Below are positions 1 to 8,500 of a DNA stretch of 64,000 nucleotides, piece by piece. Numbering within the stretch: the stretch's first letter is position 1; each line of letters opens with the position of its first letter. Where the stretch lies: NCBI RefSeq assembly GCF_024733555.1, contig NZ_JANIOF010000006.1, forward strand, positions 186,001 through 250,000. The letters are read 5' to 3'. Origin of the DNA: Paenibacillus sp. SC116. Lineage in GTDB: Bacteria > Bacillota > Bacilli > Paenibacillales > Paenibacillaceae. The notes under the pieces are model-generated. The model worked only from the letters and a program-made list of their open reading frames with translations. It was not told the DNA's origin and did no database searches. The position numbers and the translations under genes were made by a program.

Positions 1-378
1 GAGCATTATCGAAGTCTGTTGGCTGCATTTTGGAATCTCTTTCGAGAACATAAGCGGAGAATTATTCCTGTGCAGACAGATTCAATTGACAGTCAATATG
101 ACCTTCCTAGTGTTCCTAGTAATTCTAATGTTCCTAATGTTTCTAGTAAGGTGATCAGGTCCGCACGTTCCCGACCCCAGAAGCCTATCCACAAGCGTCG
201 AAGATCTCGAAGAGGTCGACATTCCCCAAAAGCGTTGCGCAAATCTAAATCTATTCGAATTCGTCGTAAAGCGTTTAGAGCAGCCAGACAGCATAAGCCA
301 CGGCCATCGATCCAGCGAAATCGAAGGAAGAACGTTAGACGAATGCGTAAAGTGCTGCGGACTGCGAGCAGGAGGTGA
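1..378 (+). CDS. C-terminal end of a truncated protein with a very basic tail (possible glycosyltransferase)
   Basis: The reading frame is open to the left edge of the window (first codons E-H-Y-R-S-L), so this is the 3' end of a longer gene; the in-frame TTG at 19 is unlikely to be a true start. The first residues are an amphipathic, helix-like stretch. A Ser/Val/Asn-rich linker follows, and then an extreme Arg/Lys tail in which about 34 of the last 73 residues are R or K. The stop overlaps the ribosome binding site of the wecB-like gene, so it is probably in the same polysaccharide operon. A glycosyltransferase identity is only inferred from the neighbours. The tail could bind polyanionic polymer, RNA or a spore coat layer, but nothing visible decides this. 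Confidence 0.6.
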   Translation, partial: EHYRSLLAAFWNLFREHKRRIIPVQTDSIDSQYDLPSVPSNSNVPNVSSKVIRSARSRPQKPIHKRRRSRRGRHSPKALRKSKSIRIRRKAFRAARQHKPRPSIQRNRRKNVRRMRKVLRTASRR

Positions 379-389
379 ATGAGGAAGCG

Positions 390-1481
390 ATGCGAGTTAT
401 GACTATTTTGGGTACGAGGCCAGAAATTATTAGACTCAGCCTTATTATGAAGCAGCTTGATCAATTGGCGGAGAAACATATCGTTGTGCACACCGGTCAA
501 AATTTCACGCACACGTTAAGTGATATCTTTTTCGAGGAAATGGGACTGCGCTCCCCCGACTATAAGTTGTTCGATCAGCAGCAGAGTGTAGGTGAGCAGC
601 TATCGATTATGTTTCGTGAGATTGAAAAAATATGTCTTAAAGAGCGGCCAGATCGCGTGCTTCTGCTCGGCGATACGAACAGTGCATTGAGTGCGATAGT
701 CGTGGAACGGCTGGGGATCCCAGTTGTGCATATGGAGGCAGGCAATCGCTGCTTCGATTTGCGAGTTCCTGAAGAAAAAAATAGGCGCATCATTGATACG
801 GTATCAAGCATCAATATGCCGTACACCGAACAGAGCAAGAAGCATCTTATTCAGGAAGGCATTCCAAGTCAACGAATTATACTCACAGGCAACCCGATCT
901 ATGAGGTGCTGAATCATTATAAGTCGCAAATTGAAGCAAGTACGATTTTGACGAGGCTGAACTTGCAGCGTGGCGATTATTTTATAGTGACAACCCATCG
1001 TGCAGAAAATGTGGATTGCCCAGAGCATCTTCAGCAAATTATGCAAAGTTTGAATGAGGCGGCTGAACGGTACGGCAAGCGAATCATTTGTAGTGTTCAT
1101 CCTCGTACGAGAGCAAGGATGGAGAATGCTCCACAGTTGTCGCTGAACCCGTTGGTAGAATGCTATGAGCCGTTTGGATTTTTTGATTTCGTGAAACTGG
1201 AGCAGAATGCAGCTTGTGCGATTACAGATAGTGGTACAGTCCAAGAAGAATGCTGTATTTTTCATGTTCCTACTGTGACGATACGCAACACGACAGAACG
1301 TCCTGAGACAGTCGATTGTGGGAGTAACGTAGTGAGCGGACTAAAGGTGAAACAAATTGTAGAATCGATTGGCGTTATGACTACACTCCCGACGAGTTGG
1401 GAATGTCCAAAGGGGTACTTAGAGCCCCATGTTTCACATACTGTGGTGAAATTTTTGCTTGGAGGGAAAATGGATGTTTAA
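390..1481 (+). CDS. wecB: Non-hydrolysing UDP-N-acetylglucosamine 2-epimerase (WecB/CapG family)
   Basis: Inverts C2 of a UDP-N-acetylhexosamine in the cytoplasm to make precursors of surface polysaccharide. Visible family motifs are GTRPE (residues 8-12), VVHTGQN (32-38), GDTNSA (94-99, Asp95), HMEAGNR (114-120), PEEKNRR (127-133), THRAEN (202-207) and a C-terminal SGT..EE loop that binds UDP. The length of 363 residues is normal. The frame extends to a GTG at 375, but ATG 390 begins with the usual MRVMTILGTRPE and lies 11 nt after AGGAGGTGA, so it is preferred. It overlaps the next gene by 8 nt. With the dehydratase and reductase that follow, it resembles the CapE-CapF-CapG / WbvB-WbvR-WbvD sets that make UDP-L-FucNAc or UDP-L-QuiNAc; the exact sugar is inference. 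Confidence 0.93.
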   Translation: MRVMTILGTRPEIIRLSLIMKQLDQLAEKHIVVHTGQNFTHTLSDIFFEEMGLRSPDYKLFDQQQSVGEQLSIMFREIEKICLKERPDRVLLLGDTNSALSAIVVERLGIPVVHMEAGNRCFDLRVPEEKNRRIIDTVSSINMPYTEQSKKHLIQEGIPSQRIILTGNPIYEVLNHYKSQIEASTILTRLNLQRGDYFIVTTHRAENVDCPEHLQQIMQSLNEAAERYGKRIICSVHPRTRARMENAPQLSLNPLVECYEPFGFFDFVKLEQNAACAITDSGTVQEECCIFHVPTVTIRNTTERPETVDCGSNVVSGLKVKQIVESIGVMTTLPTSWECPKGYLEPHVSHTVVKFLLGGKMDV

Positions 1482-2457
1482 GAATAAGCGCATCCTTGTG
1501 ACCGGTGGTACGGGATCGTGGGGATATGAACTGATTCGTCAATTGCTGCCTCAGCATCCGAAGGAGATTATCGTATTCTCACGTAACGAATCAAGTCAGG
1601 TTGCAATGAGCCGAGAATTCGAAAATAGCAGTCTTAGCTTCTGTATTGGAGATATCCGGGACCTACAAGCGCTTCGAGCAGCGTGTAAAGACGTGGACTA
1701 TGTGTACCATCTTGCTGCGCTTAAGCATGTTCCTGTATGTGAAGAACAGCCGTATGAGGCATTAAAAACAAATGTCGTTGGAACGCAGAACGTTATCGAA
1801 GCTGCGATTGAAAATCGGGTCAAAAAAGTAATCTACATTTCAACGGACAAAGCAGCTAACCCTTCGAATTTTTACGGAATGACGAAAGCTATCGGTGAGA
1901 AACTTATCGTTTATGCGAACTTGCTTCCTTCCAGCACTCAATTCGTCTGTGTGCGCGGGGGCAATGTACTTGGCACGAATGGCTCAGTTGTACATCTATT
2001 CAAAGATCAGATTCATAGCAAGCGTCAAGTTGGCATTACCGATATGAAAATGACCCGATTTTTCTTAACGCTTCAAGATGCAATAACGCTGCTGTTTAAG
2101 GCTTCCGAAGAAAGCCATGGCGGTGAAATCTTTGTGATGACAATGCCAACTTGCCGAATCGTTGATCTTGCAGAGGTGCTTATTGAAGCCTCGAATGTAG
2201 AAGGGGTTTCTGTTATTGAGAAAGGGATACGGCCAGGTGAGAAAATTCATGAAATATTGATGAGTGATTATGAAAGCTTGACTACGGTCGTCTACGATGA
2301 ACAATATCTTGTCATTCTACCGACCCTTGATATTCCAGGGCTGAGAGAGAAATATGCATTGTACCCGTCCGTTGAATTCAATAGCTTCAGCTCCGAGCAA
2401 AATGTCATAAGCAAGGAAGAAATCCATCTGATGCTGCAACGAGGGGGCTTCCTTTAA
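1474..2457 (+). CDS. UDP-GlcNAc 4,6-dehydratase-like SDR (FlaA1/CapE family)
   Basis: A short-chain dehydrogenase of the polysaccharide-biosynthesis type, expected to convert UDP-GlcNAc to a 4-keto-6-deoxy sugar with NAD(P) held in an N-terminal Rossmann fold. The nucleotide motif TGGTGSWG lies at residues 10-17, the ISTDKAANP strand at 122-130, and the Y134-x3-K138 catalytic pair in YGMTK. From memory, FlaA1/PseB enzymes keep this Tyr while CapE/WbjB have Met, so the product stereochemistry is uncertain. At 327 residues it is full length. Start ATG 1474 follows GGAGGGA by 6 nt; the upstream in-frame TTG 1459 has no ribosome binding site. It overlaps wecB by 8 nt and shares TAATG with the reductase gene, so translation is probably coupled. 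Confidence 0.88.
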   Translation: MFKNKRILVTGGTGSWGYELIRQLLPQHPKEIIVFSRNESSQVAMSREFENSSLSFCIGDIRDLQALRAACKDVDYVYHLAALKHVPVCEEQPYEALKTNVVGTQNVIEAAIENRVKKVIYISTDKAANPSNFYGMTKAIGEKLIVYANLLPSSTQFVCVRGGNVLGTNGSVVHLFKDQIHSKRQVGITDMKMTRFFLTLQDAITLLFKASEESHGGEIFVMTMPTCRIVDLAEVLIEASNVEGVSVIEKGIRPGEKIHEILMSDYESLTTVVYDEQYLVILPTLDIPGLREKYALYPSVEFNSFSSEQNVISKEEIHLMLQRGGFL

Positions 2458-3287
2458 TGAAGCTGCTAATTATAGGCGGTAACGGGATGGCGGGCCATAT
2501 ATTGGTCCGTTATTTCCGTCAGAAGCCTGATTATCATGTGTTCTACACTTCACGAGACATTGAAGATGAACAATCCTTATTGCTTGATGTCGCAGACGGA
2601 ACGAATCTCGATACGCTAATGGAAACGGTACGTCCCCACGTCATTATTAATGCTGCAGGTATTCTAAATGAAGAGGCAGAGCGTGCCCCACTTGAAGCTT
2701 ATCAAGTAAATGCATGGCTGCCGCATCAGCTGCGACGGAAAGCCGATCATATTGGCGCTAAAGTCATACACATAAGTACAGATTGCGTGTTCTCAGGAAA
2801 GAGCGGCAAATATATAGAAAATGACAAGCCGGATGGGACGTCGGTGTATTCGGTAACGAAAGCACTCGGTGAATTAAAACAATATAATCCTCATGTAACG
2901 ATCCGCACATCCATCGTTGGACCTGAAATCCGTCCCCACGGAATTGGACTGCTGCAATGGTTTTTGAAGCAGGAAGGGGAAGTGAAAGGCTATAAAAGAG
3001 TGTTTTGGAACGGCGTCACGACGCTAGAACTGGCGAAAGCGATTGACTATTATTTGCAGCGTCCTATTTACGGATTGATTCATCTCTCGTATCCAATCCC
3101 AATCAGCAAGTATGAGCTGCTGAGTCTTTTCCAACAATCATTTGGCAAGCAGGATGTGAATATTGTGCCTGATACGATATATGAAGGGGATAAATCACTA
3201 GTAAATACACGCGAAGATGCTGATTATAGAGTCAAACCATATCCGGCTATGTTGGAAGAATTAGCGGATTGGATGAAGCGCAAATGA
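2457..3287 (+). CDS. RmlD-like NAD(P)-dependent nucleotide-sugar reductase
   Basis: A 276-residue extended SDR of the dTDP-4-dehydrorhamnose reductase type. It has the dinucleotide motif GGNGMAG (residues 7-13), the strand STDCVF (107-112) and the catalytic Y131-x3-K135 in YSVTK. It lacks the C-terminal cupin of CapF/WbjC, so it looks more like the WbvR-type reductase, which would favour a quinovosamine/rhamnosamine product over fucosamine; that assignment is inference. It probably reduces the 4-keto product of the preceding dehydratase before 2-epimerisation. The ATG overlaps the upstream stop (TAATG), with GAGGGGG 9 nt ahead, and the gene ends in an ATGA overlap with the next SDR. Confidence 0.85.
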   Translation: MKLLIIGGNGMAGHILVRYFRQKPDYHVFYTSRDIEDEQSLLLDVADGTNLDTLMETVRPHVIINAAGILNEEAERAPLEAYQVNAWLPHQLRRKADHIGAKVIHISTDCVFSGKSGKYIENDKPDGTSVYSVTKALGELKQYNPHVTIRTSIVGPEIRPHGIGLLQWFLKQEGEVKGYKRVFWNGVTTLELAKAIDYYLQRPIYGLIHLSYPIPISKYELLSLFQQSFGKQDVNIVPDTIYEGDKSLVNTREDADYRVKPYPAMLEELADWMKRK

Positions 3288-4234
3288 AGGATGCTTCGAT
3301 TGTAGTGACAGGAGCGTCAGGGTTTACAGGTTTGCATGCGTGTCAGGCACTTGCTGCTGTAGGCATGAAAGTAACTGCTTTCGTGAGACGAAGAGTTTCA
3401 TTTGATCCAGCATTAGCGATTCATCAAATTGAAGTAGATTTGTTGAAGCCGAAGGCACTTCAATACTTTATGCAGCAAGTATCGCCGCAATATGTGCTGC
3501 ATTTGGCAGGAATGAATGCTGTGCAGCAGTCTTGGCGAGCACCTGCAGATGCGATGCACATTAATATGCTTGGAACCGTGCATGTTTTGGAGGCGGTGCG
3601 GGAACTGCCAGATACACGAGTGCTCGTCATTACGTCAAAGCTGAAATCTGCACCAACTGCTTCCCGCTCCAACTTGCATCCGTATGCCATCAGCAAATGG
3701 TTCCAAGAACAGGCTGCACTAGCATGGTCTCAACTATATCAGATGAACATTATGATGGCCGAACCGTCCAATCTGATTGGGCCTGGACCATCGACAGGCA
3801 TTTGTGCTTTGCTGGGGGGCTATGTGGCGCGATGTGAGCGAGGGGAGCATGACCAGCCTTTTACCTTTAGTTCGCGGGCGGATTGGAGAGATTATTTGGA
3901 CGTAAGAGATGCTGTGGCAGCATACGCTCATATTTTGCAGCGTGGTGCAAGCGGCAGCATTTATCGAGTAGAGAGCGGACGAGTGAGATCGCTGGAGGAA
4001 GTATCGGAAGTATTTCAAGAGATGGCGGCAGCGAGTATTCCTTACCAATGGAAAGATCCGGCACCGCTGTCTGAATTGTCATCTGAGACAAAGCCAATAG
4101 AGCACAGCGTCAAATTAAATAAGGATCAGCTGGAGGTGCTGCCTTTGCCTGAGAGTTGGGGGTGGACACCGAAATATTCGTTTACAGAATCAGTAGCGGA
4201 CATTTTGAAGTATTATCGCCAACTGAGGAGGTGA
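3284..4234 (+). CDS. NAD-dependent epimerase/dehydratase (extended SDR)
   Basis: A 316-residue extended SDR related to GDP-mannose 4,6-dehydratase and nucleotide-sugar epimerases. The Rossmann motif TGASGFTG lies at residues 9-16, an LHLAGMNAVQ segment follows strand 4, and the active-site Y134-x3-K138 is in YAISK. Its substrate cannot be read from sequence. The frame extends upstream to a TTG at 3269, but ATG 3284 overlaps the preceding stop as ATGA and starts the protein at MKDASIVVTG, which suits translational coupling. The stop overlaps the AGGAGGTGA that serves the glycosyltransferase downstream. It is part of the same polysaccharide precursor operon. Confidence 0.85.
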   Translation: MKDASIVVTGASGFTGLHACQALAAVGMKVTAFVRRRVSFDPALAIHQIEVDLLKPKALQYFMQQVSPQYVLHLAGMNAVQQSWRAPADAMHINMLGTVHVLEAVRELPDTRVLVITSKLKSAPTASRSNLHPYAISKWFQEQAALAWSQLYQMNIMMAEPSNLIGPGPSTGICALLGGYVARCERGEHDQPFTFSSRADWRDYLDVRDAVAAYAHILQRGASGSIYRVESGRVRSLEEVSEVFQEMAAASIPYQWKDPAPLSELSSETKPIEHSVKLNKDQLEVLPLPESWGWTPKYSFTESVADILKYYRQLRR

Positions 4235-4244
4235 CTGAAAAACA

Positions 4245-4964
4245 ATGCAGCCTTTAGTGACGATTATTATGCCCTTTTATAATGATCCTTACGTTGATAG
4301 AGCCGTTATAAGTGCATTGAATCAGAGCTACCCGAATATTGAAATTATCATCGTTGATGATGGCTCTACTCAATATGCGGATCGAGTGCGTCAATTTGTA
4401 CCGAGAGTTCATTATTTGGGCAAAGCAAACGGTGGTACGGCATCTGCCTTAAATCATGCGATTAAATATGCTTCAGGACAGTATATCGCCTGGTTGAGTT
4501 CAGATGATCGCTTCTATCCCGATAAAATACGCCAGCAAGTACAATTTATGCAGGAGCGACAGTCAATTATCAGCTATACGAACTTCGACTATATTGATCC
4601 TTTTGATAACGTGACGTCTACGAATGCCGCGCTCTTATTTCATAGTGAACTGGACTTCTATCGAAGCTTCCTGCATTCCAATCCGATTAACGGTTGCACC
4701 GTAATGATGCACCGCAGTTTGTTTGAACGCGTTGGTGTGTTCAATGAACATTTGCCTTATACGCATGATCTGGATTTATGGTATCGTACAATGTTGGCGG
4801 GGTATAAAATTCAGTTTCTGAATGCCTCGCTAACAGCATATCGTCGTCATGAAGCGATGGGAACGATACGCCATCAAACTTCGATACAGCAGGAATTGAA
4901 AAGGACGAATCAATGTTATCATCCTCACTTAAGGCATTTGATTAACCAATTGTCTAGACGTTGA
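4245..4964 (+). CDS. Family 2 glycosyltransferase
   Basis: A GT-A fold inverting glycosyltransferase that uses a nucleotide sugar made in the cytoplasm. The N-terminus reads VTIIMPFYN; VDDGS carries the first aspartate pair (Asp38-Asp39), and WLSSDD (83-88) is the metal-binding DxD-like motif. A later HDLDLW segment resembles the catalytic ED/HD region of spore-coat and capsule GT2 enzymes. It has 239 residues and no membrane segments, so it is probably soluble or peripheral. GAGGAGGTGA ends 10 nt before the ATG. It is the last gene of the first polysaccharide run; no clear terminator was seen before copA. Confidence 0.88.
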   Translation: MQPLVTIIMPFYNDPYVDRAVISALNQSYPNIEIIIVDDGSTQYADRVRQFVPRVHYLGKANGGTASALNHAIKYASGQYIAWLSSDDRFYPDKIRQQVQFMQERQSIISYTNFDYIDPFDNVTSTNAALLFHSELDFYRSFLHSNPINGCTVMMHRSLFERVGVFNEHLPYTHDLDLWYRTMLAGYKIQFLNASLTAYRRHEAMGTIRHQTSIQQELKRTNQCYHPHLRHLINQLSRR

Positions 4965-5124
4965 ACGGTGCGCATCGTGAACGTTATAGAGAGAAAACAG
5001 GCCCTTTGTCATACTAGGAAGCATTCGTTCCTTTGTGTGCCAGAGGGTTATGTTTGTTCGTACATAAACCGGCAACTTCAAAGTTTGAATCAGCATAAAG
5101 GAAAAAATATAGGAAATAATAGGG

Positions 5125-5152
5125 TTGACAACATAGGGGTAGGGGGTATATT
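5125..5152 (+). promoter_or_regulatory. Predicted SigA promoter of copA
   Basis: TTGACA at 5125-5130 and TATATT at 5147-5152 are separated by 16 bp, about 110 bp before the copA start. The remainder of the 294-bp gap 4965-5258 holds no convincing gene; an 86-codon frame at 4968 has no good ribosome binding site and no family features. Confidence 0.7.
5133..5150. promoter_or_regulatory. G-rich element in the copA promoter, candidate CsoR-type operator
   Basis: The spacer and -10 of the copA promoter read ATAGGGGTAGGGGGTATA. CsoR copper-sensor operators in Firmicutes are GC-rich, run-containing, flanked by TA and located in this position, and the right half GGGGGTAT fits. The left half is not a clean inverted copy, so this is a resemblance rather than a match. 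No csoR or copZ gene lies in the window. Confidence 0.4.
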
Positions 5153-5258
5153 ATTTGAGTATCGAAGCAAGCGCAAGTTGGTAGCCGAGCAGAATGGAAG
5201 GCTGCTGCGGATAGCAATTTTTAATTAACATAATCCTATTTAAGCTGGAGGGATAAGT

Positions 5259-7685
5259 ATGTCGGAGCAATCGGCTAGTTTGAAACAAACTTCGCTGCAA
5301 ATATCAGGTATGACCTGCGCGGCATGTGCGAACCGCATTGAGAAAGGTTTGAAGAAGTTGGAAGGCGTCACCGATGCGAATGTAAACTTCGCATTGGAAC
5401 GCGCCTCTGTAACGTATCAAGCTGATCAAGTACAAATGGAGCAGCTTGAAAAGGCAGTTGAGAAACTAGGCTACAAGACGGTTAAAGAAAATGTCGATCT
5501 TGCGATAACAGGCATGACGTGTGCGGCTTGTGCAACGAGAATTGAAAAAGGGTTAAGCAAGCTTCCTGGTGTAACAAATGCTTCTGTTAACTTTGCTCTA
5601 GAGACGGCTCATATTGAGTTTAACGGTGCGGAAGTATCGGTCGATAACATTCAGAGCAAGGTAGCTCAACTGGGATATAAAGCACATCGCAAGTCGGATT
5701 CAGATACCCAAGAGGGGTATCGCGAGAAGGAAATTAAGACGCAAAAGATCAAATTCATCGTTTCTGCCATTGTTTCATTCCCGCTATTGTGGGCGATGGT
5801 GAGCCACTTCTCCTTTACTTCGTTTATATGGCTACCAGAAATATTTATGAATCCGTGGTTCCAATTCGCGTTGGCGACACCGGTTCAATTTATTATCGGT
5901 TGGCAGTTCTACGTTGGTGCATATAAGGCTTTGCGTAATAAGAGTGCAAATATGGATGTTCTCGTTGCATTAGGAACGTCAGCCGCTTATTTCTACAGTT
6001 TGTATTTATCATTCGAATGGTCTACGTCCGCCCATCAGGGACACGCACCTGCCCTTTACTATGAAACAAGTGCTGTATTGATTACGTTGATTATTTTAGG
6101 GAAATTGTTTGAAATGGTTGCAAAAGGCCGCTCCTCTCAAGCAATTAAAAAGTTAATGGGATTGCAATCGAAGACAGCTCTCGTAATCAGAGATGGTCAA
6201 GAAATAACGATTCCAACGGATGAAGTAGTAATTGATGATATTGTCGTTGTTAAGCCAGGTGAGAAAGTAGCTGTCGATGGAGTCGTGGTAGCTGGTACTT
6301 CATCCATTGATGAGTCGATGCTGACGGGAGAGAGTATTCCGGTTGAGAAAAAAGCAGGCGACGAGGTTATTGGGGCTACTATTAATAAAAATGGCGTGCT
6401 TCGTATTCGTGCAACGAAGGTTGGTAAAGAAACGGCACTCGCTCAAATTATTAAAGTAGTAGAAGAAGCGCAAGGTTCCAAAGCTCCGATTCAACGTGTG
6501 GCGGATCAAATCTCGGGTATTTTTGTTCCGATTGTTGTAGCTATAAGTGTGATTGCCTTTGCTGTATGGTTCTTCTGGGTAGCCCCGGGTGAATTCAGCA
6601 CAGCTCTTGAAATCTCAATTGCTATACTGGTTATTGCTTGTCCATGTGCTTTAGGTTTGGCAACACCAACATCCATCATGGCTGGTTCGGGACGCGCTGC
6701 AGAATTAGGTATTTTGTTCAAAGGTGGCGAGCACTTAGAGTCTACGCACCGCATTGAGACAGTCGTTCTTGATAAGACAGGTACGGTTACCAAAGGCCAA
6801 CCTGAGTTGACAGACGTTGTTACAGCTAATGTAGATGAAGCATCATTCTTACGTTGGGTAGGTTCTGCTGAGAAGAACTCGGAGCATCCGTTGGCAGAAG
6901 CAATCGTAGCAGGCATTGCAGCGAAAGGAATTGAAATGCCAGCTTCCGAGCAGTTTGAAGCGATCCCAGGTTATGGTATCCGTGCGGTAGTGGAAGGCCG
7001 TGAAGTATTGGTTGGTACACGTAAGTTGATGGCGAAGTACAATATCGCTTGCGAGCAAGCATTTGAGCAGATGCAGGAGCTTGAAGATACAGGAAAGACG
7101 GCGATGCTTGCTGCTATCGATGGCCAATTCGCTGGCTTGGTGGCGGTGGCAGATACGATTAAAGAAACATCCCAAGAGGCGATTGCACGCCTGAAGGAAC
7201 TTGGCCTTGAAGTGATTATGATGACGGGTGACAATGAACGTACGGCGAGAGCAATTGCGAAGCAAGCGGGTATTGATCATGTTCTTGCTGAAGTGCTTCC
7301 TGAAGGAAAAGCTGCCGAAATTAAGAAGCTGCAAGCACAGGGCAAAAAAGTCGCTATGGTCGGTGATGGTATCAATGATGCGCCTGCATTAGCTACAGCC
7401 GATATCGGTATGGCAATCGGCACAGGTACAGATGTGGCAATGGAAGCTGCTGACGTAACGCTTATGCGCGGCGACTTGAGAAGCATTCCAGATGCGATCA
7501 CGATGAGCCGTAAAACGATGCGCAACATTCGTCAGAACTTGTTCTGGGCGTTGGCATACAATTCCCTGGGCATTCCAATTGCGGCAATCGGCCTGTTGGC
7601 GCCTTGGTTGGCGGGTGCGGCAATGGCACTAAGCTCCGTATCCGTAGTTCTAAATGCGCTTCGTTTGCAGCGAGTGAAACTATAA
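5259..7685 (+). CDS. copA: Copper-exporting P1B-type ATPase CopA
   Basis: An 808-residue membrane pump that exports Cu+ at the cost of ATP. Two N-terminal heavy-metal-associated domains each carry GMTCAAC (Cys20/Cys23 and Cys88/Cys91). The membrane copper site is C461-P462-C463 in ACPCALG, the phosphorylated aspartate is D505 in DKTGT, and the hinge motif GDGINDAP is at 702-709. Transmembrane helices lie near residues 163-285, 420-475 and the C-terminus. The length and paired HMA domains match Bacillus CopA. Start ATG 5259 has GGAGG 7 nt upstream. It is transcribed alone from a promoter with a G-rich candidate operator, without the usual copZ or csoR beside it. It sits between polysaccharide genes with no functional link to them. 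Confidence 0.97.
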   Translation: MSEQSASLKQTSLQISGMTCAACANRIEKGLKKLEGVTDANVNFALERASVTYQADQVQMEQLEKAVEKLGYKTVKENVDLAITGMTCAACATRIEKGLSKLPGVTNASVNFALETAHIEFNGAEVSVDNIQSKVAQLGYKAHRKSDSDTQEGYREKEIKTQKIKFIVSAIVSFPLLWAMVSHFSFTSFIWLPEIFMNPWFQFALATPVQFIIGWQFYVGAYKALRNKSANMDVLVALGTSAAYFYSLYLSFEWSTSAHQGHAPALYYETSAVLITLIILGKLFEMVAKGRSSQAIKKLMGLQSKTALVIRDGQEITIPTDEVVIDDIVVVKPGEKVAVDGVVVAGTSSIDESMLTGESIPVEKKAGDEVIGATINKNGVLRIRATKVGKETALAQIIKVVEEAQGSKAPIQRVADQISGIFVPIVVAISVIAFAVWFFWVAPGEFSTALEISIAILVIACPCALGLATPTSIMAGSGRAAELGILFKGGEHLESTHRIETVVLDKTGTVTKGQPELTDVVTANVDEASFLRWVGSAEKNSEHPLAEAIVAGIAAKGIEMPASEQFEAIPGYGIRAVVEGREVLVGTRKLMAKYNIACEQAFEQMQELEDTGKTAMLAAIDGQFAGLVAVADTIKETSQEAIARLKELGLEVIMMTGDNERTARAIAKQAGIDHVLAEVLPEGKAAEIKKLQAQGKKVAMVGDGINDAPALATADIGMAIGTGTDVAMEAADVTLMRGDLRSIPDAITMSRKTMRNIRQNLFWALAYNSLGIPIAAIGLLAPWLAGAAMALSSVSVVLNALRLQRVKL

Positions 7686-7833
7686 TAAAGCGACGATATC
7701 GCATTCGTTAATTAGTATCCTATCGGTAATGATACTGCCTCCATCATGGAGTTCATACTCGCCTTCTGATAAAAATAGCTTCAACTATGTATACTAAGGC
7801 GAAATACGAACTTCAAATAGGAGGCAGTAACCG

Positions 7834-8148
7834 ATGATTCTTTCAACGACTTCATCGATTCAAGGCAAGGATATTGTCCAGTACGTCGGCATTGTAAATG
7901 GTGAAGCGATTATGGGTGCAAACGTCGTGAGGGACATTTTTGCTTCGGTAAGAGATATTGTAGGCGGACGTTCAGGTGCCTATGAGAGCAAACTTAAAGA
8001 AGCACGTGACATCGCTCTTACTGAAATGAAACATCAAGCAGGTACGCGCGGTGCAAATGCGATAGTCGGCATTGATATTGACTATGAAGTGATACGTGAT
8101 GGCATGCTTATGGTAGCAGCCAGCGGAACGGCTGTCGTTCTTAGATGA
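7834..8148 (+). CDS. YbjQ/UPF0145 family protein
   Basis: A 104-residue protein starting [14 protein letters not shown], with the typical pattern of the UPF0145 (YbjQ) family: G-x-V-x-GEAI-x-G, a central [11 protein letters not shown] segment, then A-x-EMK..A...[13 protein letters not shown] and a C-terminal GTAV strand. The family forms small oligomers that have been described as heavy-metal-binding-like, but its function is not established. A metal link with the preceding copA is only positional. AGGAGG lies about 10 nt before the ATG, and a strong terminator follows 30 bp after the stop. Confidence 0.88.
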   Translation: MILSTTSSIQGKDIVQYVGIVNGEAIMGANVVRDIFASVRDIVGGRSGAYESKLKEARDIALTEMKHQAGTRGANAIVGIDIDYEVIRDGMLMVAASGTAVVLR

Positions 8149-8179
8149 TAGTCAGACAATCTCATTAAAATGAAATGGA

Positions 8180-8226
8180 GAAGTACCGTCCGCCTACAGG
8201 AGGCTTTGGACGGTACTTCTTTTTTT
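8180..8226 (+). terminator. Rho-independent terminator after ybjQ-family gene
   Basis: GAAGTACCGTCC (8180-8191) pairs perfectly with GGACGGTACTTC (8208-8219) and is followed by a run of Ts. The gene on the other strand ends at 8267, and the hairpin has no strong T run in that direction. Confidence 0.9.
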
Positions 8227-8266
8227 GTGATGAGCTAAGAGATGCAACACAGCATGATATTGCCGC

Positions 8267-8452
8267 TTAACCTTCTCCAATTTGTTTTTTATATTGTTCC
8301 AAGACGGGGGCAATTACATCAAGATCAGGGATGGAATAATACTTCGGCAGCCAGTGGTATACTTCATTCCAAATGGAATCTTCGACAAGCAGTTCGGGAA
8401 CTGATGACGTGGTTAAAAATAAATTGCTGTACAATTGACCGGGCACTCGCAT
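8267..8452 (-). CDS. Small protein of unknown function (61 residues)
   Basis: Not recognised. It begins MRVPGQLYSNLFL and ends in an acidic/basic helix-like segment, with an aromatic patch (WNEVYHWLPKYY) in the middle. AAGGTGG lies 7 nt before the ATG on the minus strand. It follows the glycosyltransferase gene by 48 nt in the same direction, so it may be co-transcribed. Composition is protein-like, with no low-complexity bias. It could be a genuine small gene or a remnant of a longer neighbour; no overlapping plus-strand frame looks better. Confidence 0.5.
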   Translation of the reverse strand: MRVPGQLYSNLFLTTSSVPELLVEDSIWNEVYHWLPKYYSIPDLDVIAPVLEQYKKQIGEG

Positions 8453-8500
8453 ATGCGCACCACCTTATTTCCAATCACAGAAGTTGTATAAATAGAATCG

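Noticed and set aside
4968-5228. 86-codon frame between the GT2 gene and copA
   Set aside because: No ribosome binding site, no recognisable family, and it overlaps the copA promoter; better read as intergenic.
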